Source: Kutzneria kofuensis (GTDB lineage: Bacteria > Actinomycetota > Actinomycetes > Mycobacteriales > Pseudonocardiaceae). Taken from it: a stretch of DNA of 64,000 nucleotides. The notes beneath the pieces were generated by a model. It was not told the DNA's origin, did not search any database, and was given only the letters and a program-made list of their open reading frames with translations. Location: assembly GCF_014203355.1 (NCBI RefSeq), contig NZ_JACHIR010000001.1:7504038-7568037 (forward strand), written 5' to 3'. This document shows, piece after piece, positions 8,058 to 18,590 of the stretch (position 1 is its first letter; each line of letters begins with the position of its first letter). Both the position numbers and the translations under genes were made by a program.

Positions 8058-9194
8058 GTGGCCACCACCAGCTGGACCCGTCCGGGCGACCCCGATGGTG
8101 GCCTTCGTCTGTTCCGGGTCGGCACCGTGCCGGTGCTGCTGGCGCCGTCCTGGTGGATCGGCTCGATCGTGGTCACGGCCCTGTACACGCCGATGGTGGG
8201 CCAGCTCATGCCGGGCATCGGCACGGCGGCGGCGCTGGTCCTGGCGGCGAGCTTCGCCCTGCTGCTGGGGGTCTCGGTGCTGGCCCACGAGCTGGGCCAC
8301 TGCATGGTGGCGCTGCGCTACGGCCTCCCGGTCCGCCGGCTGAGGCTGTTCCTGCTGGGCGGCATCTCGGAGGTGGGCCGCTCGCCGGCGAAGCCGGCGC
8401 AGGAGGGCCTGGTCGCGGCGGCGGGTCCGGCGGTGTCGATCGTGCTGGCGCTGGTGTTCGGCGCGACGCTGTTCGTGGTGCCGCAGGGCGGCCCGATCTG
8501 GCTGCTGCTGCTCGAAACGACGCTGGCGAACGCGGCGGTGGCGGTGTTCAACCTGCTGCCGGGCCTGCCGCTGGACGGCGGCCGGATGCTCAGGGCGGCG
8601 GTCTGGGGCCTGACGGGCAAACGCGGCACGGGAACCCGCACGGCGGTGGTGGGCGGCGGCATCGTGGCGGGCCTGCTGCTGTTGTGGGCGCTGCTGCGCC
8701 TGGTCCAGGGCTCGACGGACCGCTGGTTGTGGCTGGGCGTCTGCGTGGTGACCGCGTGGTTCGTGATCGCGGGCGCCCGCAGCGAACTGCTCTCCGAGGT
8801 CCAGCGGACCTGGCCGGAGGGGGTGACCCTGGCCGATCTGGTACGTCCGGTGCTGCAGCTGCCGGCGGAGAGCCCGGTGGCGGACGCGCTGGCGGCCTCG
8901 GCGGGCAGGGGAGTGGTGCTGGTCCGGGCCGACGGAGTGGCCGCTGGCCTGCTGGACGAGGACGCGGCCCGCCGCATCGCGGAGCAGTCGCCGCTGACGC
9001 CGGCGGAGGTGGCGGCCGAGCCGATCCGGCCGGAGACGGTGCTGCTGGACTCGGACCCGAACGACGAGATCGCGGAGCGGGTCCGCACCACGGCCGCCTG
9101 GCAGTTCCTCGTGGTGGACGACGAAGGGCGACCGGCGGGCGTGCTGCGCCGCCAGGACCTCAGGGCCGCCTCGATGGGCCGCAAGCGGGGTTGA
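8058..9194 (+). CDS. site-2-type M50 metalloprotease with C-terminal CBS region
   Basis: A 378-residue integral membrane protease. The zinc-binding HELGH motif lies in the second membrane helix after SFALLLGVSVLA, and the third zinc ligand is in NLLPGLPLDGGRML. Five to six hydrophobic segments are followed by about 130 residues of CBS-pair type, ending FLVVDDEGRPAGVLRRQDL. Such SpoIVFB-like proteases cut membrane-bound substrates, and the CBS part probably senses nucleotides. The GTG at 8058 is chosen because the conserved LFRVGTVPVLLAPSWW follows closely; earlier in-frame codons are low-complexity. Position directly before trmI is the usual actinobacterial arrangement. Confidence 0.9.
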   Translation: MATTSWTRPGDPDGGLRLFRVGTVPVLLAPSWWIGSIVVTALYTPMVGQLMPGIGTAAALVLAASFALLLGVSVLAHELGHCMVALRYGLPVRRLRLFLLGGISEVGRSPAKPAQEGLVAAAGPAVSIVLALVFGATLFVVPQGGPIWLLLLETTLANAAVAVFNLLPGLPLDGGRMLRAAVWGLTGKRGTGTRTAVVGGGIVAGLLLLWALLRLVQGSTDRWLWLGVCVVTAWFVIAGARSELLSEVQRTWPEGVTLADLVRPVLQLPAESPVADALAASAGRGVVLVRADGVAAGLLDEDAARRIAEQSPLTPAEVAAEPIRPETVLLDSDPNDEIAERVRTTAAWQFLVVDDEGRPAGVLRRQDLRAASMGRKRG

Positions 9195-9240
9195 GAGGAT
9201 GACGGCCGAGAATCCGCCGGCACATGCGGGTCCGGCCTGA

Positions 9241-10595
<1,355 letters not shown>

Positions 10596-10606
10596 GGCTG
10601 ATCAGC

Positions 10607-11356
10607 CTAGCTGCCGCAGATCGTCCAGCCGCTGTCGTGCTGGACCATGGTGATGACGCCGTCCTGGCTCTGCGCCTGGCCGTCCACAGTGCCCTCGGAG
10701 TGCACCTTCGCCGCGGCGTGCGTGCTGTCCGACTGCGAGAGGCTCTTCATCTCCATGTGCGCCTGGTTGGCCGGGTTGAATATCGACTTCGGACCTTTCG
10801 CGCTGGTCGCGTAGGAGTCCCGGTCCGTGCTGCACACGAGCGGCAGGGCGGCGTCGGCGTCGTGGTTGTTGACGGCGGCGATGAACGCGGTCGCCAGGGC
10901 CTTCGGGCTGCTGGCCGGCGCGCCGCTCGATCCGGAGCCGGTGCCGGAGCCCGCGCTGCCGGACGACGGCGGCGAGCTGTGGCTGGTGGTCGGGGTGTGA
11001 GTCGTGCTCGTGCCGACCGAGACCGTGGTGTTCTGCGGCGCGTTCGCGTTGTTGAACCACACGATCCCGCCCAGGCCGAGGCCGATGACGACGACAACGC
11101 CCAGGACGATGAGGATCGTCCTGGAGTTGTTCGGCCGCGGTGGCTGCGGCGGCAGGCCGCCCGGGTACATGCCCGGCTGTTGCTGCCCGAACTGCCCGTA
11201 GGGCTGCTGCTGGGGATACGGCTGCTGCGGGTACGGCTGCTGGGGGTACGGATTCGGGGGCGGCGGCGGGTACTGCTGCTGGCCGTAGCCGGGCTGCGGA
11301 GGCGGCGGCGTGTACTGCTGGCCGTACGGATCCGGTGGCTGCGGCGGATAGGTCAC
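10607..11356 (-). CDS. Pro/Gln/Tyr-rich membrane protein, DUF4878-like
   Basis: The GTG at 11356 follows GGGAGAG at a normal distance. The N-terminal 95 residues are low-complexity repeats of PYPQQ and PPPP type, typical of a disordered cytoplasmic segment. One membrane helix follows (ILIVLGVVVVIGLGLGGIVW), then a Ser/Thr-rich extracellular stalk (about 35 residues) and a globular domain with ALATAFIAAVNNHDADAALPL and a C-terminal GWTICGS. The cysteine spacing matches the adjacent downstream paralogue, from which it is separated by 11 bases. Such proteins decorate the actinobacterial envelope. No function is known. Confidence 0.75.
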   Translation of the reverse strand: MTYPPQPPDPYGQQYTPPPPQPGYGQQQYPPPPPNPYPQQPYPQQPYPQQQPYGQFGQQQPGMYPGGLPPQPPRPNNSRTILIVLGVVVVIGLGLGGIVWFNNANAPQNTTVSVGTSTTHTPTTSHSSPPSSGSAGSGTGSGSSGAPASSPKALATAFIAAVNNHDADAALPLVCSTDRDSYATSAKGPKSIFNPANQAHMEMKSLSQSDSTHAAAKVHSEGTVDGQAQSQDGVITMVQHDSGWTICGS

Positions 11357-11673
11357 TGCGTTGTCTCTCCCCCTGCTGGTTTGCCCTGGGTGACGCCATG
11401 GGTATGCCCAGGTGTCCACTCCACGGGACGGTTGTCACGTTCGGGTGGATGTTCACGCTGCCGGCGTGGACACTTCCGGAACCACGGCACTTCCGGTGCC
11501 TGAGACGCACGGTAGCGGTTGGGAGGTTCCCCCTGACACCGGTATGGAGTAGTTCATCCGGCCGAGCGGGCGTTTCGTGGCCGTTTCGCGACCAGCGCGC
11601 GGCCAGAGGTCCTCTCACTTGTCAGTGATCGCCGGTACCGTGGGAAGACGTAGAGCGGGAGGAGGGTGCCGAT

Positions 11674-13467
11674 ATGTCGACCGACCGTCCCGGCAGCCAG
11701 CCCGATGAGGGTGGCGAGCTGAACCACGGTGCGAGTGGCGCCGAATTGTCCGCGCAGATCAGGTTCCTCGAGGACGAGATCGCACTGCTGCGGCGCAAGT
11801 TGACGGAGTCCCCACGACACGTCCGGTTGCTCGAACAGCGCCTCGCTGAGGCGTCCGAGCGGGTGAGCCAGCTGACCGAGCGCAACACCAAGCTGGTCGA
11901 CACCCTCCGAGAGGCACGTAGCCAGCTTCTCGCCCTCCGTGAGGAGGTGGACCGGCTGGCCCAGCCGCCCAGCGGCTACGGCGTCTACCTGGCGGGATAC
12001 GAGGACGGCACGGTGGACGTGTTCACCGCCGGCCGCCGCATGCGGGTGGCGGTGTCGCCGGCCGTCGACGGCGGGACCCTCAAGCTGGGCCAGTCGGTCC
12101 GGCTGAACGAGGCGCTGACGGTCGTGGAGACCGGCGGCTTCGAGCGCACCGGCGAGGTGTGCATCCTGCGCGAGCTGCTCAACGACTACGAGTCGGGGGC
12201 CGTCCGCGCGCTCGTCGTCGGGCACGCCGACGAGGAGCGCGTGGTGTGGCTGGCCGATCCGCTGGTCGACGCCCCGCTCAAGCCGGGCGACTCGCTGCTG
12301 GTGGACTCCAAGGCCGGCTACGCCTACGAGCGGGTGCCCAAGGCCGAGGTCGAGGACCTGGTGCTGGAGGAGGTGCCGGACGTCGACTACCGCGACATCG
12401 GCGGCCTGTTCCGGCAGATCGAGCAGATCCGCGACGCGGTGGAGATGCCGTTCCTGCACGCCGAGCTGTTCCACGAGTACCAGCTGCGGCCGCCGAAGGG
12501 CGTGCTGCTGTACGGCCCTCCCGGCTGCGGCAAGACGCTCATCGCCAAGGCGGTGGCGAACTCGCTGGCCAAGCAGGTCGCGGCGGCCCGGGGTGACGAC
12601 GACGGCCAGGCCAAGTCGTACTTCCTCAACATCAAGGGCCCTGAGCTGCTCAACAAGTTCGTCGGCGAGACCGAGCGGCACATCCGGCTGATCTTCCAGC
12701 GGGCCCGGGAGAAGGCTTCCGAGGGCACGCCGGTGATCGTGTTCTTCGACGAGATGGACTCGATCTTCCGCACCCGTGGCTCGGGCGTGTCCTCCGACGT
12801 GGAGACCACGATCGTGCCGCAGCTGCTGGCCGAGATCGACGGCGTCGAGGGCCTGGAGAACGTCATCGTGATCGGCGCCTCCAACCGCGAGGACATGATC
12901 GACCCGGCCATCCTGCGCCCCGGCCGGCTCGACGTGAAGATCAAGATCGAGCGGCCGGACGCCGAGGCGGCCAAGGACATCTTCTCCAAGTACCTCAACG
13001 AGACGCTGCCCATCCACACCGACGACCTGGCCGAGTTCGCCGGCGACGCCAAGCGCTGCATCAACGCGATGATCCAGCACACGGTCGAGCGGATGTACGA
13101 CGAGTCCGACGAGAACCGGTTCCTGGAGGTCACCTACGCCAACGGGGACAAGGAGGTCCTGTACTTCAAGGACTTCAACTCCGGCGCGATGATCCAGAAC
13201 ATCGTCGACCGCGCGAAGAAGGCGGCGATCAAGGCCGTGCTGGAGACCCGCGAGCCGGGCCTTCGAGTGCAGCACCTGATCGACGCCATCGTCGACGAGT
13301 TCGCCGAGAACGAGGACCTGCCCAACACCACCAACCCGGACGACTGGGCCCGCATCTCGGGCAAGAAGGGCGAGCGGATCGTGTACATCCGCACCCTGGT
13401 CACCGGCAAGAACCAGGAGTCGGGCCGCGCCATCGACACGGCCAGCAACACCGGTCAGTACCTGTAA
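11674..13467 (+). CDS. arc: proteasome-associated AAA ATPase (Mpa/ARC)
   Basis: The unfoldase that binds Pup on tagged proteins and threads them into the 20S proteasome. In order: an N-terminal coiled coil (about 20-95) that captures Pup, tandem OB domains (about 100-240), and a single AAA module with Walker A GPPGCGKT, Walker [11 protein letters not shown], and sensor and arginine-finger region [10 protein letters not shown]. The C-terminus ends TGQYL, the penultimate-Tyr motif that docks into PrcA pockets. At 597 residues it has full family length. A GGGAGGAGGG site precedes the ATG. It lies downstream of trmI as in mycobacteria, but dop is 10.7 kb away rather than adjacent. Confidence 0.97.
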   Translation: MSTDRPGSQPDEGGELNHGASGAELSAQIRFLEDEIALLRRKLTESPRHVRLLEQRLAEASERVSQLTERNTKLVDTLREARSQLLALREEVDRLAQPPSGYGVYLAGYEDGTVDVFTAGRRMRVAVSPAVDGGTLKLGQSVRLNEALTVVETGGFERTGEVCILRELLNDYESGAVRALVVGHADEERVVWLADPLVDAPLKPGDSLLVDSKAGYAYERVPKAEVEDLVLEEVPDVDYRDIGGLFRQIEQIRDAVEMPFLHAELFHEYQLRPPKGVLLYGPPGCGKTLIAKAVANSLAKQVAAARGDDDGQAKSYFLNIKGPELLNKFVGETERHIRLIFQRAREKASEGTPVIVFFDEMDSIFRTRGSGVSSDVETTIVPQLLAEIDGVEGLENVIVIGASNREDMIDPAILRPGRLDVKIKIERPDAEAAKDIFSKYLNETLPIHTDDLAEFAGDAKRCINAMIQHTVERMYDESDENRFLEVTYANGDKEVLYFKDFNSGAMIQNIVDRAKKAAIKAVLETREPGLRVQHLIDAIVDEFAENEDLPNTTNPDDWARISGKKGERIVYIRTLVTGKNQESGRAIDTASNTGQYL

Positions 13468-13480
13468 GTCCGATTCACGT

Positions 13481-13512
13481 GAACGGCCCGGGTCCTCGGA
13501 CCCGGGCCGTTC
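13481..13512 (+). terminator. hairpin terminator after arc
   Basis: A perfect 15-bp GC-rich stem (GAACGGCCCGGGTCC with its complement) closes on a 2-base loop 13 bases after the arc stop, followed by a short T-containing stretch (GACTCTTTC). It is a typical actinobacterial terminator without a long U-run. Confidence 0.85.
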
Positions 13513-13674
13513 GTGACTCTTTCGGGCGAGGACTCGGCCCGATTTTCGTAACCATTCGGTAAATCCTGGAATAGGGTCGATCACCACTCTGCGTGGTCAT
13601 TCGCTCGTGCTGTCGTGCGAAAGCCGGGTCGCCCGGTTAGCGTCTTGCCGTCAACCGCGTTCGAAGGGGGAGAC

Positions 13675-14601
13675 GTGCTCGAACGACTCGGCCTGGGGCT
13701 GGCCGCGCTCGGCCGGCCCGCGTACATCAACCTGGGTCGGCAGGGCGCGCTGCCCGGCGTGCGGTCCGTGCCGGCGATGCGGGCGGCCGCGTGGAAGGTG
13801 TTGGACGAGGCCTATTCCACCGGCATTCGCTGGGTGGACGCCGCCCGCTCCTACGGCCGGGCCGAGGAGTTCCTGGCCGGTTGGCTGGCCGACCGCGGGC
13901 ACCAGGACGTCACGGTGTCCAGCAAGTGGGGCTACGCGTACGTGGCCGACTGGCGGCCGGACGCGCCGGTGCACGAGGTCAAGGAGCACAGCCTGGCCCG
14001 GTTCGAGCAGCAGTGGGCCGAGACCGACGCCCTGCTCGGCGACCGGCTCGCGGTGTACCAGGTGCACTCGCTGACCGCCGACAGCCCGTTGTTCAACGAC
14101 CCGCTGCTGCAGCAGAGCCTGTTCGAGCTGACCGACCGCGGCATCCGGATCGGGTTCTCCACCACCGGGCCGGCGCAGGCGGACACGATCCGGCGGGCCA
14201 TGGGGTTGACCGTGCACGGGAGGCCGTTGTTCAGCACCGTGCAGTCGACATGGAACGTGCTGGAGACCTCCGCCGGGCCCGCGCTGGCCGAGGCGCACGA
14301 GGCCGGCCTGCACGTGCTGGTGAAGGAGGCGCTGGCCAACGGCCGGCTGGCCGTCGAGCCGCCGGCCGAGCTGCTGGGCATCGCCGAGCGGACCGGTGTC
14401 GGCACGGACGCCGTCGCGCTGGCCGCGGTGCTGGCGCAGCCATGGGCCGACACCGTGCTGCTGGGCGCGGCCAGCCCCGCTCAGCTGCGGGCCAATCTCG
14501 CCGCCGCGCGGGTGGCGCTGCCCGGCCGGGACACGCTCGCCCACCTCGCCGTGGAGCCCGGCCGCTACTGGGGGCGTCGCGCCGAGCTGGCGTGGAACTG
14601 A
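13675..14601 (+). CDS. aldo/keto reductase
   Basis: A 308-residue TIM-barrel NAD(P)H-dependent oxidoreductase. The catalytic tetrad is readable: Asp and Tyr in WVDAARSYGRAEEF, Lys in VSSKWGY and His in YQVHSL. It is intact, so activity on a carbonyl substrate is expected. The GTG at 13675 follows AAGGGGGAG and begins VLERLGLGLAALGRPAYINLG, matching the usual family start; the earlier in-frame ATG lacks a ribosome site. The gene stands alone after the arc terminator. It belongs to the extra block that separates arc from dop, and nothing suggests a link to the proteasome. Confidence 0.9.
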   Translation: MLERLGLGLAALGRPAYINLGRQGALPGVRSVPAMRAAAWKVLDEAYSTGIRWVDAARSYGRAEEFLAGWLADRGHQDVTVSSKWGYAYVADWRPDAPVHEVKEHSLARFEQQWAETDALLGDRLAVYQVHSLTADSPLFNDPLLQQSLFELTDRGIRIGFSTTGPAQADTIRRAMGLTVHGRPLFSTVQSTWNVLETSAGPALAEAHEAGLHVLVKEALANGRLAVEPPAELLGIAERTGVGTDAVALAAVLAQPWADTVLLGAASPAQLRANLAAARVALPGRDTLAHLAVEPGRYWGRRAELAWN

Positions 14602-14680
14602 CCGGTCGAGCGCGGGGCCGTGATCGCCGACTACTACCCTCGGGTGATTCCTTGAGACGAATCCCGGAGGGGGCAACGCG

Positions 14681-15352
14681 TTGCGTCGCGCGTACGTGGT
14701 CGTCGGCATTCTCGTGCTGACGGCGTCCTGTTCAGGCAAGCCCAACGACCTGCGGCACTACGCGACCCAGGACCCCGTCGCCACCACCACGTCGACAGCC
14801 GCCCCCAGCGCCACGTCGCACCCGACCACGCCGACCACCACCACGAACAACGCCGCGCAGCTGGCCAACCAGGTCACCGCCGGGCTGATGATCGATTCTT
14901 CCGTCGCCGAGATCGGCTTCCACCCCAGCGTGCCGCAGAAGTCCACCCTGCTGTCCACGCTGCCCGCCTGCTCCGCGCCGCTGACCAAGCCGGCGGCGGC
15001 CGCCGCCGGCGGGCAGACCGGCTGGGTCGGCAACAGCTCCGTGACCACGCTGACCGAGTACGTCGCCGTCTACCCGGCGACCACCGCCGCGCAGGTCCTC
15101 GCCGCGACGAAGGCCGCCTTGACGTGCTCCCAGGCCACCAAGTACACCCTCGCCAAGGCTCCCGCCGGCGTGGACGCCAGCTACAGCTGGTGCGAGAAGG
15201 GCAGCCAGCCCAGCTGCACCCTGTTGCTGGCCAAGGGGCACCTGTTCGCCCGGGCCCAGGTGATCACGACGTCGGAGGCCAAGGCGCAGAACCTGCTCCG
15301 GGACATCGCCACCCCGGCCGCCGCCCGCCTCGTCGCGGCCCCTACGGATTGA
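14681..15352 (+). CDS. putative lipoprotein, sensor-domain-like
   Basis: A TTG start at 14681 lies 8 bases after GGAGGGGG (14666-14673). The 223-residue product has a lipoprotein signal (basic RR, hydrophobic core, lipobox LTASC with Cys17), then a Thr/Ser/Pro-rich linker (about 30-58), then a globular extracellular domain with cysteines in LPACSAPL, LTCSQA, YSWCEKG and PSCTLL. The layout resembles the extracellular PknH-type sensor domains of actinobacteria, but this is a weak impression. It probably sits on the outer face of the membrane. No operon partner is present. Confidence 0.7.
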   Translation: MRRAYVVVGILVLTASCSGKPNDLRHYATQDPVATTTSTAAPSATSHPTTPTTTTNNAAQLANQVTAGLMIDSSVAEIGFHPSVPQKSTLLSTLPACSAPLTKPAAAAAGGQTGWVGNSSVTTLTEYVAVYPATTAAQVLAATKAALTCSQATKYTLAKAPAGVDASYSWCEKGSQPSCTLLLAKGHLFARAQVITTSEAKAQNLLRDIATPAAARLVAAPTD

Positions 15353-15382
15353 GGGGTTCGGTTCTCGCCGAGATCCCCGTAG

Positions 15383-15426
15383 CCTGAAGCCGCCGCGCAC
15401 CTGGCTGGGGACGCGGCGGCTTCAGG
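15383..15426. terminator. 15-bp stem-loop after the lipoprotein gene
   Basis: The arms CCTGAAGCCGCCGCG (15383-15397) and its exact complement (15412-15426) enclose a 14-base loop 30 bases after the lipoprotein stop. It is the probable end of that transcript. It is distinct in sequence from the tandem array that starts 45 bases later. Confidence 0.75.
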
Positions 15427-15470
15427 ACACCGGGCCCGGCGGGTGCGGGAGTCCCACCTTCGGCGAAGGC

Positions 15471-15740
15471 AACCGATCCCCCCTCCTGGCCGGTTGCCGT
15501 CCACCACCCGGCGGCCGCAACCGTTCCCCCAGGCCGGTTGCCGCCCACTTGCCCGGCGGGTGCAACCGGTCCCCCCGGGCCGGTCACCGCCCACCACCTG
15601 TCGGGTGCAACCGGTCCTCCTCGGTCCGGCTGCCGCCCACTACCCGGCGCTCGCGATCCCGGTCCCCCTCGGCCCGGTGCCGCTCACTTCCCGGTAGGTG
15701 CAACCGGTCACCCCTCATGGCCGGTTGCCGCCATGACATG
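15471..15740. repeat. tandem array of six 45-48-bp hairpin-forming units
   Basis: Six degenerate direct repeats start at 15471, 15519, 15564, 15609, 15656 and 15702 (the last is truncated). Each begins AACCGGTCCCCC, continues GGCCGGTTGCCGCCCAC and ends CCCGGCGGGTGC, with units drifting by 10-30%. Within a unit the AACCGG start can pair with the CCGGTT about 12 bases on, so each unit can fold into its own hairpin. The block occupies most of the 515-base non-coding stretch between the lipoprotein and ferredoxin reductase genes. Short open frames across it are low-complexity by-products. Confidence 0.85.
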
Positions 15741-15867
15741 TCTACCGGGCGATTGTTGTTCAGTGTCGCTCCCGGCCCTCCGAACAACGAGCCCTGAACA
15801 ACGCGCAGGGGTTGCGCCGGGGTTGTAGAACGGGGGGACCAGCGGTTCTGCGACGGGAGAGACAGGG

Positions 15868-17088
15868 ATGTCCAGCGAGCAGACGCACGTCATCGTCGGC
15901 GCCGGCATGGCCGGTGCGAAGGCGGCCGAGACGTTGCGTGCGGAGGGCTTCGACGGTCGGATCGTGCTGATCGGCGCCGAACAGGAGCGGCCGTACGACC
16001 GGCCGCCGCTGTCCAAGGGCTACCTGCTCGGCGACCAGGACCGGAACAGCGTCTTCCTGCACCCGCTGGAGTGGTACGGCGACAACCACGTCGAGCTGCT
16101 CACCGGCCGCCGGGTGGCCCGGCTGGACCGCGCGGCGCACGAGGTCGAGCTGGCCGGCGGCGAGCGCATCGGCTACACGAAGGCGCTGCTGGCCACCGGG
16201 TCCTCGCCGCGGCGGCTCAAGATCGACGGCAGCAACCTGGACGGCGTGCACTACCTGCGCCGGTTCAGCCAGTCCGACGCGCTGCGCGAGGCCTTCGCCA
16301 CCGGCGGCCGCGTCGTGGTCGTCGGCGCCGGCTGGATCGGGCTGGAGACCGCCGCAGCGGCGCGCAAGGCGGGTTGCGAGGTCACCGTCGTCGAGCCCAT
16401 GGCCACGCCGCTGCACGGGGCGCTCGGGCCGGAGATGGGCACGTTCTTCGGCGACGTGCACCGCCGGCAGGGCGTCGACCTGAGGCTCGGCGTCGGCGTC
16501 ACGGGCTTCACCGGGGCCGGCAAGGTCTCGGCCGTCGCCACCGACGCCGGGGAGATCCCCGCCGACATCGTGGTGGTCGGCATCGGCGCGCGGCCCAACG
16601 TCGAACTCGCCGAGGACGCCGGCCTCACCGTGGACAACGGCGGCGTGCTGGTCGACGCCGCGCTGCGCACCGAGGACCCGGACGTCTTCGCCGCCGGCGA
16701 CATCGCCAGCGTGCCCAATTCGCGCTACGGCCGCCGTATTCGCGTCGAGCACTGGCAGAACGCCGTGGATTCCGGCCCGTCCGCCGCGAAGGCGATGCTC
16801 GGTCAGGACGTCACCTACGACCAGCTCCCGTATTTCTTCACCGACCAGTACGACCTCGGCATGGAATTCGCCGGCTGGTTCCCGCCCGGCGGATACGACC
16901 GGGTCGTCACCCGTGGCGACGTCGACGGCCAGGCCTTCTACGCGTTCTGGCTGGCCGGTGACGAGGTCGTCGCCGGCATGCACGTCAACCTGTGGGACGA
17001 CGGCATCGGGCCGGTGCAGGAGCTGATCCGCAGCCGCAAGGCCGTCGACGCCGACCGGTTGGCCGACCCGGGCACCCCCATCGCCTGA
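15868..17088 (+). CDS. FAD-dependent ferredoxin/rubredoxin reductase
   Basis: A 406-residue flavoprotein that moves electrons from NAD(P)H to a small iron-sulfur protein, typically for cytochrome P450s or dioxygenases. FAD motif GAGMAG is at residues 11-16, followed by the family's YDRPPLSKGYLLG. The NAD motif GAGWIGLETAAAA is central, and the second FAD motif DVFAAGDIAS and the WQNAVDSG segment come late, with a C-terminal reductase domain. All expected blocks are present and the length is normal. No ferredoxin or P450 gene is adjacent, so the electron acceptor is unknown. The start ATG follows GGAGAGACAGGG. Confidence 0.92.
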   Translation: MSSEQTHVIVGAGMAGAKAAETLRAEGFDGRIVLIGAEQERPYDRPPLSKGYLLGDQDRNSVFLHPLEWYGDNHVELLTGRRVARLDRAAHEVELAGGERIGYTKALLATGSSPRRLKIDGSNLDGVHYLRRFSQSDALREAFATGGRVVVVGAGWIGLETAAAARKAGCEVTVVEPMATPLHGALGPEMGTFFGDVHRRQGVDLRLGVGVTGFTGAGKVSAVATDAGEIPADIVVVGIGARPNVELAEDAGLTVDNGGVLVDAALRTEDPDVFAAGDIASVPNSRYGRRIRVEHWQNAVDSGPSAAKAMLGQDVTYDQLPYFFTDQYDLGMEFAGWFPPGGYDRVVTRGDVDGQAFYAFWLAGDEVVAGMHVNLWDDGIGPVQELIRSRKAVDADRLADPGTPIA

Positions 17089-17166
17089 TTCGTTGTCCGG
17101 CCTCGTCGGGCGCTTGCCGAACAACGGCAAGTGCCCGATGGTGGTCGGGAACGACGAGGGGGGTGG

Positions 17167-18580
17167 ATGGGGATGCCGCGTGCCGAGCGCCCGTTGGAGA
17201 ACGGGCCGCTGCGCGATTTCGCCGCGGGACTGCGTCGATTACGGATCGATGCGGGCAGTCCGCCCTATCGCGAGTTGGGCGCGCGGGCGCACTATTCGGC
17301 GAGTGTTCTCTCCGACGTCGCCGGCGGGCGCTGACCGAACCCGTTGTCGTCGAGGACGGGCCGTGCCCCTATGTCGGCCTTTCCTCGTTCCAGGCCGACG
17401 ACGCCGCGCTGTTCTTCGGGCGGGAGCGGCTCGTCCGGCAGGTCGGCGAGCAGCTGGGCGAGCGCCGGTTCGTGGGTGTCTTCGGGGCGTCCGGGGCGGG
17501 CAAGTCGTCCCTGCTCCGCGCGGGCGTCGCCGCGTCCGCGCAGTGGTCGTCCCTCGTTGTCGTGCCCGGACCACATCCGTTCGAGGAACTCGCCGGCCGG
17601 CTGTCGGTGCCCGTCGACGAACTCGCCGAGCATCCGTCGAACCTGGCCATGGTGCTCCGGCAGCGCGACGTCGAGCTGCTGGTCGTCGACCAGTTCGAGG
17701 AGATCTTCACGCTGTGCGGCGACGAGGAACGCACCCGTTTCGTCGCCGCGTTGACCCACCCCGCCCTCCGCGTCGTCATCGGCGTCCGCGCCGACTTCTA
17801 CGGCCATTGCGGGCAGTACCCCGAGCTCGTCGCGGCGTTGGACGGCGGCCAGGTGCTCGTCGGCCCCCTCGCCTCCGACGAGCTTCGGCGCGCCATCATC
17901 CGCCCGGCCGCCGTCGCCAGCTGCGTGGTCGAGGAAGCTCTCGTCACTCGGCTGGTCGCCGACGTCGGCAACCAGGTCGGGGCGCTGCCGCTGCTGTCGC
18001 ACGCCCTGCGCGAGACCTGGCTCCGCCGCCAGGGCATCTCGCTGACCCTCGCCTCGTACGAGAAGACCGGCGGCCTCCAGCACGCCCTGGCCCAGTCCGC
18101 CGAGCAGACCTTCACCTCGCTCACGCCGACCCAGCGGGCCAGGGCCAGGCAACTCTTCCTCCGCCTGGTCGCCCTCGGCTGTACGACGTGGCCGACCCGG
18201 CCGCCGTCAAACAGGTGGATGTGGAGCAGACGCAGAGCTGGCAGGTGAAGACCTCGGACGCGGGCATGACCCTCGTCGCGGGGCCCGGCCCGGTCCCGAC
18301 AGCCGCCAGCGCCGACGGCAAGATCCTCGCCAGGGCGGCCGGCGACGGCAAGGTGGTGGTGTCGGGCCTGCACAGCATGGTGATCGACGCGAACCTGGAC
18401 CATGTGCAGGCGATCGCCGTCGCCGGCAACGGCGATGTCTACGTCAGGACGGCAACCAACCTGTCCATCTGGCACACCGATCCGAAGCTGCTGCACGACA
18501 CGGCCTGCCGGCTCGGCCCCATTCCCGAATCCCAGTGGCAGCAGTACTTTCCGGGGTTCGAGTACCGGTTGCCGGGGTGA
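17167..18580 (+). pseudogene. broken HTH-nSTAND1 NTPase-WD40 gene
   Basis: Three pieces of one protein type lie in order but in different frames. Piece 1 (17167-17334) is an XRE-like helix-turn-helix (DFAAGLRRLRIDAGSPPYRE, then LGARAHYSASVLSDVAGGR) that hits a stop. Piece 2 (about 17335-18178) is an intact-looking STAND ATPase: CPYVGLSSFQADDAALFFGR, P-loop GASGAGKSS, Walker B VELLVVDQFEEIF. Piece 3 (about 18180-18580) is the end of a beta-propeller (YDVADPAAVKQVDVEQ to FEYRLPG). The HTH-to-ATPase linker and most of the WD40 repeats have been deleted. Intact relatives are about 1,200-1,400 residues. STAND-WD40 proteins are suspected signalling or conflict-system hubs. Decay is clear; the original function is not. 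Confidence 0.8.
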
Positions 18581-18590
18581 GGGGGAAGCC

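Noticed and set aside
11554-13587. Open frame of 677 codons on the minus strand
   Set aside because: It is antisense to the proteasomal ATPase gene and lacks any motif or ribosome site.
15471-15740. CRISPR array
   Set aside because: Repeat units are contiguous and degenerate, with no unique spacers, and no cas genes are present.
15443-15830. Several overlapping 80-100 codon frames
   Set aside because: They are Pro/Arg-rich translations of the tandem repeat array in several frames and have no start signals.
17093-18580. A single intact 495-codon gene across the STAND relic
   Set aside because: The open frame reads Arg-rich nonsense over the ATPase part; the true protein sequence changes frame twice, so it is a pseudogene.
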